DNA from: Welwitschia mirabilis
Lineage: Eukaryota > Gnetophyta > Gnetopsida > Welwitschiales
Assembly (NCBI GenBank): GCA_051453625.1
Contig: JBOZIK010000001.1
Location: 166,773,536-166,813,674, forward strand
Direction: 5' to 3'
Length of the DNA: 40,139 bases
This document shows, one piece after another, positions 10,911 to 21,338 of the stretch. The notes beneath the pieces were generated by a model, which saw nothing but the letters and a program-made list of their open reading frames with translations, ran no database searches and was not told where the DNA came from. The position numbers were made by a program, and so were the translations under genes. Within the stretch, counting starts at the first letter, position 1. Every line of letters starts with the position of its first letter.

Positions 10911-12747
10911 GTAGGTTAATTCACAATAAGACTAATATTACTTGATGGTGTATTTCTCATGAAACCATTTAAATAATACCATTTATATAATCATTACCTT
11001 AAACCATTTTACCTAGGCAATCCTAAATTTTATCCATGTTATAGATTAAGCCATCATTAGCTTAAATTGTATTGCCTACCTCTTCCAACATGTCATCACG
11101 TTATAAGGCTCATAAATCACCCACCTCGCCTTCTGTACTATAAGTTTAAATGACTTACAATCTTGGGTAATGACCTTTTTACATAAATAAGAATAAGAGA
11201 TCTTTGTCATTTCATGATTTTGGTTGAGATTAAGTGGATTTTAAGAGTAAGTCACCTTTATATTTAAATTATTTTGTTAAGGCTTAAATTCATTTAATGT
11301 CTCTAATTTGGAACTAAGAAAAGAAACGGTGATTTTTTTACTTTTATGATGTCTTATTCTTTGAAGAATTTATGGGGATAAGATTAATTATTAATTATGC
11401 TAATAAGCAAATTTATCATCTTATGTGCATAAAAAATGTATATGAGAACTATAATTAAAAAAAATATCTCTTCTCCAAATGCACATTTTTTTAATCAATT
11501 TTATTAGGTTTAGTTAACTACATCAGGGCTATGGATGCTCATCATTAATGTAGCTCTAATTATTTATTTATGATACATTCAATTACATTAGGGATATTGA
11601 CACTTACTAGTAATGTAGCACTAACTTATTATGTATAACATGTTTAACTCTATTGAAAGAAGGTGCTACAACACTGAATGCTCAACATGATTATATGATT
11701 AAAGGATATCACTTATGATTATAGAAAGATAAGATTGAAAATAATTAAAATGTAGGATTAGAAACTTATGATTTTCTTATTTCAACATTTATTACTTAAG
11801 ATCTTTTTACTACTCTTAATTGGAATGAATTTACTTTACCAATGTCTTGCCTTACTTTAACTTAGATCTATAACTAAATAAACTTTTTCTAAGCCATTAA
11901 TTTAGTTTCATAGCATATTTTATTCATAGAATGTATGGTAGAATGTTTGTTGCATTTTCATTCACCTCATTTCCATTCATTTCACCAAAAATCATACTTG
12001 AAGGTACATCTAGGTTTATTGTGATGAAATCTCATCTTTCATGACTCACAGTAGGACTAAATTAGTCTAAAATATATTAAAACCAAATCATCATTAGAAT
12101 TTAATTTACTAACTTTTTATCCATGATAAGCCTCCTTATCATTTCATCACCTCAGTTATTATGTTTTCTAAACTACTACATCCTTGCATATTCATTATTT
12201 AAACTTAAGAGCATCTACCATAGAAAACAAGCACTGTCATGAGATCTCACTAGCATCAAATCATTAAACTGTCCCTATTCACCTTATGTTTTCATACATA
12301 GCCTCTTGTTCAAATTCATAGTCATCTCAGATCATTGACAGGTCATGATCTTTTAGAAAAATAGACTGTAACTTGGTTTTCATCCATTTTCCATCTCATT
12401 TTGACACTCCTGTCATCATCTGCATTTTCATGTTTTTCTTCATTTCTATATCTTATCCATCTTTAACTTTTCATATTTTATTTTTCTATATTTCTTTCAT
12501 CTACAATAATCATATGTGGATCCTTATTACCAAGTGATTTCTCATAGAATTTCCTTCCACTTCATCCATCTTTTAATATTTTCATTTTTTTTCCTCAAGC
12601 ATTATAGTTTTGTTTTGCATTATTTTATATTTTTTTTTATTTTTCTAGTTTTAATAAAATGACATGTAAGAAAGCATATTCATTCAGATGTGGTATCAAC
12701 GTATTCTCAAATTCTGCATTAAATTTTCCTATCTTTACAAACTTTAA
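10911..12747 (+). other. non-coding internal region of the Athila-like element
   Basis: No pol domains can be read in any frame. A short imperfect tandem pair (about 11518-11555 and 11577-11630) each ends in aatgtagc followed by cta or acta, and is followed at 11664 by tgctacaacac, its approximate inverse. Such non-coding 3' internal DNA is usual in Athila relatives. Confidence 0.5.
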
Positions 12748-12762
12748 GGATAAAATTCAACT

Positions 12763-12773
12763 TTGGTTGGGGA
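12763..12773 (+). other. first G-rich, polypurine-like tract
   Basis: ttggttgggga resembles the duplicated G-rich motif upstream of the 3' LTR in Athila-type elements. It lies 190 bases before the LTR. Confidence 0.35.
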
Positions 12774-12947
12774 TATAGCATTTTTATTTTTTAAGAAATT
12801 TTTGATTTTAATGCTTATTCTTTCAAAAATTGGCTAAGATTTTTAAAAATTTTATTATTTTTCACATAATGCTTGAATGTTTTCTTTATAAAGTTTTCCA
12901 TGTTAATCATTTTTTTTAAATGTTTTGCTAAGGAACTAGTAAATTCT

Positions 12948-12959
12948 AGTTGGGGTGTA
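12948..12959 (+). other. polypurine tract of the Athila-like element
   Basis: agttggggtgta directly abuts the TG that opens the 3' LTR at 12960. Location and G-run fit the plus-strand primer of reverse transcription, weakened by T substitutions. Confidence 0.55.
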
Positions 12960-13800
12960 TGTTGATATGTAAAAATTTGATGTTTATCTCAAGTGTATCA
13001 AGTCAATTTATCATAGTGAAGATATTGATTTAATCATTTTAATAATAAAGATATGTCTGATGGTATTTCCTATGTCATACTTGATTTTATGCATTTCCCC
13101 ATGACATTTTTAGGAATTTTGCAGCATTTTGAAGCATGTAATACAAGAAGGAGCTAATCTAAAAAGTTATGCTAGTTTCATTTGTAGAATGCCTTCTAAA
13201 CTTACATTCTAAAGCCATCATGGAAAACTGATCAACTTCTGGTTATGGACTCATCCATTTACTACACCAAAAACTATCATTATTCACTACAGTGAAATGA
13301 TTGATTTTAATGTAAAATACTAATAAAAAAACACTAAAAACATTCAAAACCTAATCCTACATTTTTATATAAAAAGGATCAAGTGCCTTATTTCTAAGAA
13401 ATTACTAGAGGAAAATCATTAGATCTTGTAGCAATCTTTAAATGGATTCTATTATACTTCATGCTAAGGCTGATGCTTTCTATGCCTTATTTTTAAATAT
13501 TTCACTTAGGATGGGCTATATGTTAAAGCTAACATGATTTTTTTGCTATATCTTGATTTTTTTATTTATATAATGTAGTTTTTCTCTATTTTATTAATAA
13601 AATACTATTATTTTTTGGTTTAATTTCTTAATTTTAAGTGTGACTTATGACATGCTTTTAATGATTTTGATACATCAAAGAAACAATAGTTAATTTTTGA
13701 TGTAATATTTTTAATAGTAAGTGTGGATGTTTTACATACTTGTTATGATTCTTATTGTACTAAAATATGTTGAGCTTTTTAAATATTTCTAAGTGATTTA
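12960..13800 (+). repeat. 3' LTR of the Athila-like element, left part
   Basis: It aligns with the first part of the 5' LTR from 7430 to about 8310, including TATA (13366-13377) and AATAAA (13596-13601). It stops at the Sirevirus insertion point after aagtgattta, where the 5' LTR reads aagtgacttc and continues. The remainder is at 22431-22913. Confidence 0.88.
13796..13800. repeat. left target-site duplication of the Sirevirus (attta)
   Basis: attta here, atttc at 22426-22430, and acttc at the matching empty site in the 5' LTR of the host element. The three versions differ by simple decay, so the five-base duplication is supported by an internal control. Confidence 0.75.
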
Positions 13801-14825
13801 TGTTGAATTATGTTGCTAAATTAATGTTAAACTAATGTATGTTGTATAGTTTAGATATGCTATAAATATTTCAGGTTAATGAAGCCTTACAGGCATATGT
13901 AAACTAATATTTTCCTCAAATCTCATTATTTTCTAAAAGCTATTAATTTTCATAAGGGATCAATTGGATTTAAGAAGGGGTCAACTGGACCTGGATAAAG
14001 GTGGTCATCCAGATCCCATGAGGGGTTAATGAGGCCTAGACAAAGGTAGTCAACTAGATATTAGTTGGCATCAAGCAAATCATGTAATATAAGCTAATTA
14101 AGTTGACTAAAAGAAAGAGGAATTGACTAAATTAAGTGATGACAATCAATTTAGTTAATCGGATGTTTCGAGTGATCAACCAATCAAAGTAGAAGAGTAA
14201 CTTTTCACATTTGTAGATATTACTCTTTCCATTTCTAGTCGTTATTATGTCAGATTCACTTTTTAATATACTAAACCTATCTCCTATATAAAGAAGTAAA
14301 TAGGAACCTTTTGATTATCAATTTTCTTCAAGAAAACACATTTGTATTATTGATATCTTCAGGTCAAAGCAATCTTCTACACTGTATGAGCTTATACTTG
14401 TGAACTACTCTTCAAGAATTGTATTTCATTATTAGTATAATTCAGATCGAGTGAAGCTAGTGCACTTAAACACACTACCATTATCAAAAAACTTTATTCT
14501 ATAAAGGTTGAGATTAAGCCTTTAAAAGTGTATTTGTAAATATTACAAGTTAACTTAAAAACTTGGAAAGAAAGCAATAAAGATTCAGATCAGCTTAGGG
14601 TTAAAGCTGATAGTTGAGAGTAGAGTAGGAAACTTTTCATGAACCATTATAAATTATTTTATCTGATGCACATTATTCTTTTTTTCCCTCTCATTAAACT
14701 CATTATGATACTCTTTCCAGTCATGTTCAATATATTATTATATTCTTTTAAATAATTTTTAAAAGTAATATCTTTGTGAAAACCCTATTGACCCTCCCCC
14801 CTCTTTTAGGTTTGTAGATCCTTTA
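13801..14825 (+). repeat. Sirevirus 5' LTR
   Basis: Begins tgttgaattatg and ends tttgtagatccttta, matching the 3' LTR (tgttgagttata to tttgtagatctatca). The terminal CA has become TA. Holds a TATA box near 14285. Confidence 0.9.
14285..14293 (+). promoter_or_regulatory. Sirevirus LTR TATA box
   Basis: tatataaag, followed by aagtaaatagg. The matching 3' LTR text at 21825 reads tatataaataag. Conserved placement supports an LTR promoter core. Confidence 0.65.
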
Positions 14826-14826
14826 G

Positions 14827-14838
14827 TTGGTATCAAAG
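14827..14838 (+). other. Sirevirus primer-binding site
   Basis: ttggtatcaaag, one base after the LTR. It matches the tggtatcagagc site complementary to initiator-Met tRNA used by most plant copia elements, with one transition in the part shown. Confidence 0.85.
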
Positions 14839-14853
14839 AAACTTGAGTGAGTA

Positions 14854-15600
14854 ATGGTTTCTAATAAATCTTAACTCATAACCCTAGTTATGAGTAACTC
14901 CTCAGATGAATTCTCTATTGGAAAGTCATCATTATTTGATGGAATCAACTATGCTTATTAGAAGAAAAGGATGAGAATTTTCCTTACGTTCTTTGACATG
15001 GATATAGAAGAGGTAATTTATAATGAATGCATTCACCTTATAATAACCAAAAAGTATAGTAGTAGAAATACCAAAACCATTTTGAAACTAAGAGATCAAT
15101 GGAATCCTATTCATAAAGGTAATGCAATGTTGAATGTTCATGCCCTTAATGCTATTTTTTGTGTTGTATGTATAAAAGAATTTAAGAGAATTGTAAATTA
15201 TGAAACTACCAAAGAAGCATGGGACATTGTTTAAGTATCTTATGAAGGGATTTTCACCATAAAATAGGTAAAATTGTAGATTCTTATTACCATGTTTTAA
15301 GATATTCATATAGATGAGGAATAAATTCTCTAAGAGTTCTTTGCCAGATTGAAAGATATAGTAAACTCAATGACAAGCCTAGAAGAAACAATAGATGAAG
15401 AAAAGGTGGTAAGAAAAGTCTTAAGATATCTTTCCATGCATTTTGAACCTAAGGTAACTACCATTAAAGAAAGTAAGAACATCAACCTAATGGCCTTGGA
15501 TGAATTGCAAGGTAATTTTCAAACTTATGAAATAACATTTCCAAAAGATATAAGAAGAATAGTCTTACTCTAAAAAATGTATAGGATGAAGTAAAATTTG
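14854..15600 (+). pseudogene. Sirevirus gag, N-terminal part
   Basis: From ATG 14854 a single reading frame runs to at least 15573 with no frameshift, interrupted only by TAA and TAG codons (for example 14872, 14959 and 15232) that fit Gln or Trp codons changed by one transition. Motifs: SSLFDGINYAY near 14923-14958, KEAWDIV before 15232, then EFFARLKDIVNSM (about 15334-15372), VVRKVLRYL (about 15406-15432) and LDELQGNFQTYE (about 15496-15531). These are the usual blocks of the Ty1/copia gag (UBN2) family. Two pieces, 14971-15234 and 15349-15573, are still fully open. Confidence 0.88.
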
Positions 15601-15950
15601 AATGATTAGATAATGATCTTGATGAGGATGAGGTTGCATTAAAAGCAAGAAGATTCTATAAAAATTATTATACAGGAAAAGAAGAGATATAAAATCAAGC
15701 AAAGGGTCAATAAAGGATCAATCCAAACTAAGAAAAGACAAAGAGAAAATAAAGAAGATCTAGTGCTATGCCTGTAAAGTACATGGACATGTTGCAAATG
15801 AATGTTAAAATAACAAAAGGAATCAGAGAAGACCTAAAGAATCATCATTTATAGAAACTTGGAATAACTTGAATTACAAATAAGATAGCATCTTTGGTTA
15901 AGATTTAGAAGAAAATAACTCCTTTATGGAATGAGTCCCAAACTTAAATG
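15601..15950 (+). pseudogene. Sirevirus gag, zinc-knuckle part
   Basis: DEVALKARRFYKNYY near 15626-15672 is followed by a basic stretch and an intact CCHC knuckle at 15764-15805 (C-Y-A-C, then H and C in the C-X2-C-X4-H-X4-C spacing). The knuckle binds genomic RNA in family members. Flanking stops show the protein is not made whole. Confidence 0.85.
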
Positions 15951-16569
15951 AAATTCCTTGTCTAACTAAACCAAATAATTTAGATATCATAGAGAAAGGG
16001 GAAAAATATTTACAAGATACCTATTAAGGACTATATTTAGAGTTAAGTGTAAAAAGTTAACTAAGTATAAATGAGTTAAATAAGATAGTGAAGTCTCTAA
16101 GTAAGGAAAAGGGAACTTTGGAGGTTAACTACAAGAAAATTCAAATGGAGAACCGATGTTTGCTTCAAGAAGTAAAAATTTTATCTCATTTGTAAATAAA
16201 TTTTCTAATATCTCTAGCAAATTGAAACATATGCTTGAAATAAAAAAATTAGTCCATGAAAAAAAAATATTGGATTTCCTTTCACAAAACCATTCATTTC
16301 TTCTGATTAGATAACTTGGCAAAATAAAAATTTCATTTCAAAGATTACCTATAATTTTTGTGGTAAGTCAGGTCAATCTAAGTTATTTTGCAATTTTAGA
16401 AAGGTAATGTTTTTTTAAGTCATACTAGTACTTTTTCTTTTGAATTTATTTCTAAACATTCTTCACCACAATAGTCCAAAAAAACTAAGTAGTTGAAGAC
16501 TAATAATGTAAAAAGTTTATTTATTCAAACAACTTTCAAGGCTAGTAATGGAACTTTCTAGTGCTTGAA
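15951..16569 (+). pseudogene. Sirevirus gag tail / protease linker
   Basis: Lys and Glu-rich, coiled-coil-like text (LSINELNKIVKSLSKEKGTL, about 16059-16118) typical of the long hydrophilic spacer of Sirevirus gag-pol. A clear protease D-S-G triad was not found; the protease is probably just downstream of here, beyond recognition. Confidence 0.55.
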
Positions 16570-17770
16570 TATTAGTTACTCTCACCATATTACAAGTATA
16601 AATTAAGATTCTAATGTCTGAATGACATTGATGGGGAAGAAGTAACCTTTGGTAATGGTGAAAAAGTAAAAATTGAAGGCATGGAAAGCATTGGTAGAGG
16701 TAATATGTCTAAAATTAATGAAGTTTTATATGTAAATGATCTTAAGCATAATTTACTTAGAATTAGTTAAATTTGTGATAAAGGTCATAGAGTTGTTTTT
16801 TATAGTTAAAAGTATGGAGTTAGATATGATAAAGTGGAAGAGATTCTTCTTAAAATAAATAGAATAGATAATTTTTATAGTATTGAACAACCTTGTTATA
16901 TTTGTTATTTTTCACAAGTTAACCAAGAAGAGTTATGATACCAATGATTAGGATTTGTAAACTATGATTAACTTAAATCCTTATCAAAAAGGAAATCATA
17001 AGATGAATTTCTAAAATCAATTTTGGTAACATGGGTTGTGTAATGCTTGTCAAAAAGAAAAACAAATAAGAACCTCCCATAAAAGTAAAAACTTAGTCTC
17101 CACATCTATGTGTCTTAAACTTTATCATATGGACTTGGAAGGTCCTTTTTAAATCAAAAGCCTAATAGGAAAATGATATTTTTTAGAAATGATTGATGAC
17201 CACTCTAGATTTACTTGGGTTTTCTTCTTAGGAAATAAAGCTAAAACATTCAAAATATTTGTTGAAATTTATAGCCAAATTCAGAATGCAAAAGGTTACT
17301 ATATTAAACAAATCAGAAATGATAATGGAGGAGAATTCAAAAATCATTATTTTAAAAACTAGTATGTGAACAATGAGATTAGGCATGAGTTTTCTGCATC
17401 AAAAAATCCACAACAAATGGAGTAGCTAAAATGAAAAATAGAGTTCTCTAAGAAATGGTAAGAACAATGCTAAATGATAAGGAAGTTCCAAGAATGTTTT
17501 GGGTTGAAGTAGTAAGTACTGCATGCTATATTATCAAGAGAGTGTATCTAAGACCTAGTATGGATAAGACTCCTTATAAGTTCTAGAAAAGAAGAAAACC
17601 AAATGTATCCTATTTTTAAGTATTTGAAAGTAAATGTTTTATTTTGAAAGATAAAGAACATTTGAGTAAATTTGAGTCTAAAGTAGACAAAGTAATTTTT
17701 CTTGGGTACTTTACTAGAATTAGAGCTTATAGAGTTTTTAATGAGTAAATATTAGTAGTGGAACAATCTA
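16570..17770 (+). pseudogene. Sirevirus integrase
   Basis: A block EVTFGNGEKVKIEGMESIG (about 16640-16700) and LKHNL near 16741-16756 precede the integrase. The zinc finger is partly legible: LG near 16950 where RRLGH should be, and C-N-A-C at 17039-17050. The core reads MIDDHSRFTWVFFL (about 17190-17231) and NDNGGEF (about 17318-17340), holding the first two acidic residues. At the third, NGVAKMKNR (17416-17442) has Lys at 17428-17430 where the family has the catalytic Glu, a GAA-to-AAA transition. The C-terminal part continues to about 17760 with PYKF and FLGYF blocks. Many stops. Confidence 0.88.
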
Positions 17771-17984
17771 TGAATGTATAAATTAATGATACTAATCGTA
17801 CACCATTGTATACAGGTGATAAAGAAAATTTCTTACAAAATTACACAAATAACAAGGAATATACAAAATGGAATAAAATCAAAATATCATAAGAATTAGC
17901 TTTAAAACATTTATAATTAAAGGATTATCTTCTTTATTTATTTATTTGAGATGTAAATTCAAGGATGCACAGTAGACACTCACT
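17771..17984 (+). other. integrase-RT linker of the Sirevirus
   Basis: Poorly conserved hydrophilic text between integrase and RT, as usual for the family. No motif. Confidence 0.45.
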
Positions 17985-18829
17985 TAAAAACTTTTGTGCT
18001 CATCTATGCTATGTGTCTCAGGTTAAATCCAAGAACTATGAGGAGGCTGAATCTCATGAATAATGGATAATGGCAATGCAAGAGGAGATACAACGATTTA
18101 AAAGAAATGATTTTTAGAAGCTAGTTGAAATACCTAAGAATTATAATGTGATTTAAACAAAATGGATCTTTAAGCATAAATGTAATAAACATAATAATGT
18201 GATCAAGAACAAGGTAAGACTAGTGGATCGAGGATATAATTAGATTAAAGAAATCAATATAGGAGATACCTTTACTCTTGTGACTAGGTTAGATAGCATT
18301 AAAACATTTCTTTCATTTGTAGCTTTTAAAAATTTTAAAGTTTTTCAAATGGATGTAAAAAGTGCTTTCTTAAATAGTGTGCTCAATGAATAAATCCAAC
18401 CATATCTATAGACTTAAAAAGTTTTAGGGTTTAGGGTTGAAATAGGCCCTAGGGCATGGTATGAAAAATTAATAATCTTTATTAAAGATAGTTGATATAG
18501 TTAAGAATCTATAGATAAACTCTCTTTATGAATAAATTTGAACAAGACTTTATCATCATTTAGATATATGTTGATGATATAATTTTGGAAGCTTTAAAGG
18601 ATGAACTAACAAAAGAGTTTTCTAATATATAATAAACAACTTTGAGATGAGAAAGCTAGGAAAAGTGAGTATGTTCTTGAGATGTAAATTAGACAAACCA
18701 ATTAAGGAATCTTCATTTCCCAATTAGAGTATGATAAGAAGTTAGTGAAATATTTTAGGCTTGAGAATGCAAAGTTAACCGCAACTCCCATGTCAACATA
18801 ATGTAAAATCATTTTTAGCAATGAAGGAA
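17985..18829 (+). pseudogene. Sirevirus reverse transcriptase
   Basis: Motifs in order: WIMAMQEEIQRFKRNDF (about 18063-18113), TKWIFKHKCN (about 18157-18186), KVRLVDRGYN (about 18209-18240), FQMDVKSAFLNS (about 18345-18380), a GLKxAPRAWYEKL-like block near 18430-18465, and the polymerase box YVDD, still intact at 18567-18578. Later, ISQ-like text near 18715 marks the connection domain. Order and spacing match the Ty1/copia RVT_2 family. Several frame changes and stops, including a TAG two codons before the YVDD box. Confidence 0.9.
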
Positions 18830-19420
18830 AATCAATTGATCAAAAACTTTATAGGAGTATGATAGAAATATTATCATATTTAACAACTAGTAGACTTAAT
18901 ATAATATTTAGTATAGTTGTTTATATAAGATATCAGGTAAACCCCAAGGAATCACACCTTCAACCTATTAAAAAAATTATAAGATACACATAAGGTACTA
19001 AAAATTATGGACTATGATATCCCAAAGGAACATATTTTAATCTTGCAAGATCTAGTGATGCAGAGTGGGCTTTTCTGATAGGTTGGATAAGTAAGAAATA
19101 AAATTTCATTTCTCTCTCTACTATTGAAGTAGAATATATAGTAGTAGGAAGATTTTGTATCCATATTTTGTGAATGAAGGAAATGCTAAAAGACTTTGAA
19201 GTTAACTATGATCAGGTACCCATTTCTTGTAATAATATAAGTGAAATTAACATATTGAAAAATCCTATTCAACATTATCATACTAAACATATCAAACTTA
19301 GACATCAATTTCTTAAAGATCAAGATGAAAAAAGGAATATTACTATGAATTTCATAGAAATTGATTAACAACTAGCTAATATATTCACAAAACCCCTAAT
19401 CTTTGATAAATTTTTAAATA
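18830..19420 (+). pseudogene. Sirevirus RNase H
   Basis: YRSM and LSYL text near 18850-18880, then LSTIEVEYI (about 19117-19143), CNNISEINILKNPIQHYHTK (about 19225-19284) and HIKLRHQFLKD (about 19288-19320), the family blocks around LSTAEAEY, DN.SAI and TKHIDIRHHF. The stretch 19174-19368 is still open. A second copia RNase H of another lineage lies at 32331. Confidence 0.88.
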
Positions 19421-19907
19421 TTTGATGTGAATTGAGGATTTTGTTACCATCCTCTAACTGAAAGTAAGGCAGTTAACTAGAGTTTCAACCTAGTTGATTA
19501 GATCTAAATAAGTTGAGTCAATTAGATTGTAACTTGGTTACTCAGACATGTTTCAAGTATACCTACCTAAAGTTATATTGACTAGATTGAATTCCTAGTT
19601 AATTAAGTCTGGGTAAGAAAAGGCTCACATCTTGATGTATCAACTAAACTTAAATCTAGTTAACTAAACTTGGGAAAATATTAGTGTAAGAAAGGCAATG
19701 AACCCAATTTTTTTCTCAAATCTAACTTAGTTCACCCTTCTTATAAAAGCTTTTGAAACCATATTTTGTTTACTTCACATCTATTTTATTCTTGTCTTCC
19801 ACCTGTCTCTTTCATTTCTTGTCTACTTCCTTCATTTTCTTTATATCTATATTAAGTGCCACATTGCAAGCATGGTATAGGGGTCCTGAAGGAGATTAAG
19901 GCAAAAA
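19421..19907 (+). other. spacer between RNase H and env-like ORF
   Basis: Non-coding, with several degenerate motifs on a gttaactag/gttgatta theme (about 19470-19670), reminiscent of the tandem-like text seen in the LTRs at 13960-14060. No gene seen. Confidence 0.45.
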
Positions 19908-20860
19908 ATGCTTGCTAATAGAGATCCACCTTATTTTTATCAAGACATATCAGAAGAAGCCATTGACAGATTTACTAAAATGTTTGAAAAGAAGCCTATC
20001 TATGAAGAACATCTAGTTGTCTTTAATGATTTGAGGGAGCTTCATGATGTTATTAGGCTTCTAGATGATCTAGATATTTCTTATTTTTTCAATGTCTCTA
20101 CTCCTCTTATGATGCTAACTCCTCCACCCTTTTCATGTTTTTATTAGAAAAGAGGATGAATATTACCTCACATCTAATATCTTTAGTCACAAATATTCCT
20201 AAGAATGACTATGGGGAGTTTTGGCCTTTAGAAGACTACATGGACAACAAGGCTAAAGTGACTCATGATTTTTATGGAAAGTTTGTCCGATAAAAAACTA
20301 GTCTTTCCACTTCCTATCTTATTCCAAAGTACTAATTTTTAACCTTTTTTTTACTTACAATGTTTTACCCCTTATTGGTCATCATGATGATACCTTAAAC
20401 TATAGAGAATACCTATTATATTTGGTAGGAACTTGTCATACCATTGATGCTCTTATCATTATCCTTAAGAATACGGTCTCTCAGTTTGAATATCATAAGA
20501 CTAGAGCTCTTCCTTATTCTAACCTCATTTCAAATATCTGTCAGTACTTTAGAGTTTAGTTTTAATCTAAGTGTAAAACTTTAACTCCCATGTCTTTTAT
20601 AGGTTTTGTTACTCTTTTATGAATGCATATATTTTCTGAATATAAATCCTCTAAACCTTCTTCTCCAAGGAAGGCCGCTCCTAACTAAAATTTTTCATAT
20701 CTCAAAAGATTAGATTCTTGTACCCGTCACATGAAAGAAGCTCTTATTGTAGTTACTATTAGATCATAGATTTCTTAGAAGAAGTCAAGAATTCTGAACA
20801 AAAAGAGGAGGAAGAAGAAGAAGAAGAAGAAAAAGAGAACTCAGAATTAAAATAATAATC
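19908..20860 (+). pseudogene. Sirevirus env-like ORF
   Basis: ATG 19908 opens an 79-codon frame to 20147 with DISEEAIDRFTKMFEKKPIY near its start. This resembles the opening of the plant transposon protein domain found in env-like ORFs downstream of pol in Sireviruses. After a frame change near 20100 the text continues as NITSHLISLVTNIP and KVTHDFYGKF (to about 20285), the latter matching the common EFYANL block. Stops follow, and the frame ends in an acidic run of Glu codons (20805-20837). Its role is unknown in the family; an envelope function is only inferred in the literature. No membrane segment is evident here. Confidence 0.62.
20805..20837 (+). repeat. GAA/GAG codon run
   Basis: gaggag followed by seven gaa and then aaagag. 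In the env-like frame this codes an acidic tail of Glu. It is also a simple trinucleotide repeat liable to slippage. Confidence 0.7.
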
Positions 20861-20918
20861 TAATAAATAAGGAGAATCAAATTAGTTTTTTATTGTAGTT
20901 TTTCTCCTTTGTTATTTA

Positions 20919-20931
20919 TGTCAAAAGGGGA
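20919..20931 (+). other. extra polypurine-like tract of the Sirevirus
   Basis: tgtcaaaagggga resembles the true tract at 21324 (gtcaaagggagag) including the preceding tgtc. Sireviruses are known for multiple polypurine-like copies between the last ORF and the 3' LTR. Confidence 0.5.
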
Positions 20932-20937
20932 AGAAAA

Positions 20938-21323
20938 ATATAGTCTTGTTGTTACTATTATGTTAAAGCTATATTCCTATTCTATTAAAGCTAATCTTAT
21001 GTTTGATGTTTTAAGAACCACTTTTTCTCTACTTATGTTCTTAGTTGTAGTCCTTTTATAAAATGCTACTTTTATGTCTTATTCTCTTTTTAGCCAGTTC
21101 TTTATTTAATGCTATAAAATTTGTCCATGGCTTATAAAATGATCAACCAATGTTTTCTCCCAACTTCTATTTTGTGTTGGATAATATACTTCAATGATAT
21201 TGCATATTATTTGTTTATAAAATCTCATATATCATCTATGACATATCAAGACAGGAGTTTACAAAGTCTCCCATCAAATTAATACCATTTTTTATTTTTA
21301 ATCATATATATTTTACCATCAAT
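20938..21323 (+). other. non-coding 3' internal region of the Sirevirus
   Basis: No coding motif; T-rich. Lies between the two polypurine-like tracts. Confidence 0.5.
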
Positions 21324-21338
21324 GTCAAAGGGAGAGAT
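21324..21338 (+). other. Sirevirus polypurine tract
   Basis: gtcaaagggagagat ends directly at the TG of the 3' LTR. The text before and in it (catcaatgtcaaaggg) is the classic plant copia/Sirevirus end. Confidence 0.82.

Noticed and set aside
15088-15309. Minus-strand 73-codon ORF
   Set aside because: It is the antisense of the Sirevirus gag, which has clear family motifs on the plus strand.
18423-18439. ttagggtttaggg, looks like plant telomere repeat
   Set aside because: Only two units, and it lies within the RT coding remnant of the Sirevirus; a chance run.
20805-20837. Possible CRISPR-like or regular array from the GAA run
   Set aside because: A plain trinucleotide repeat inside an env-like frame.
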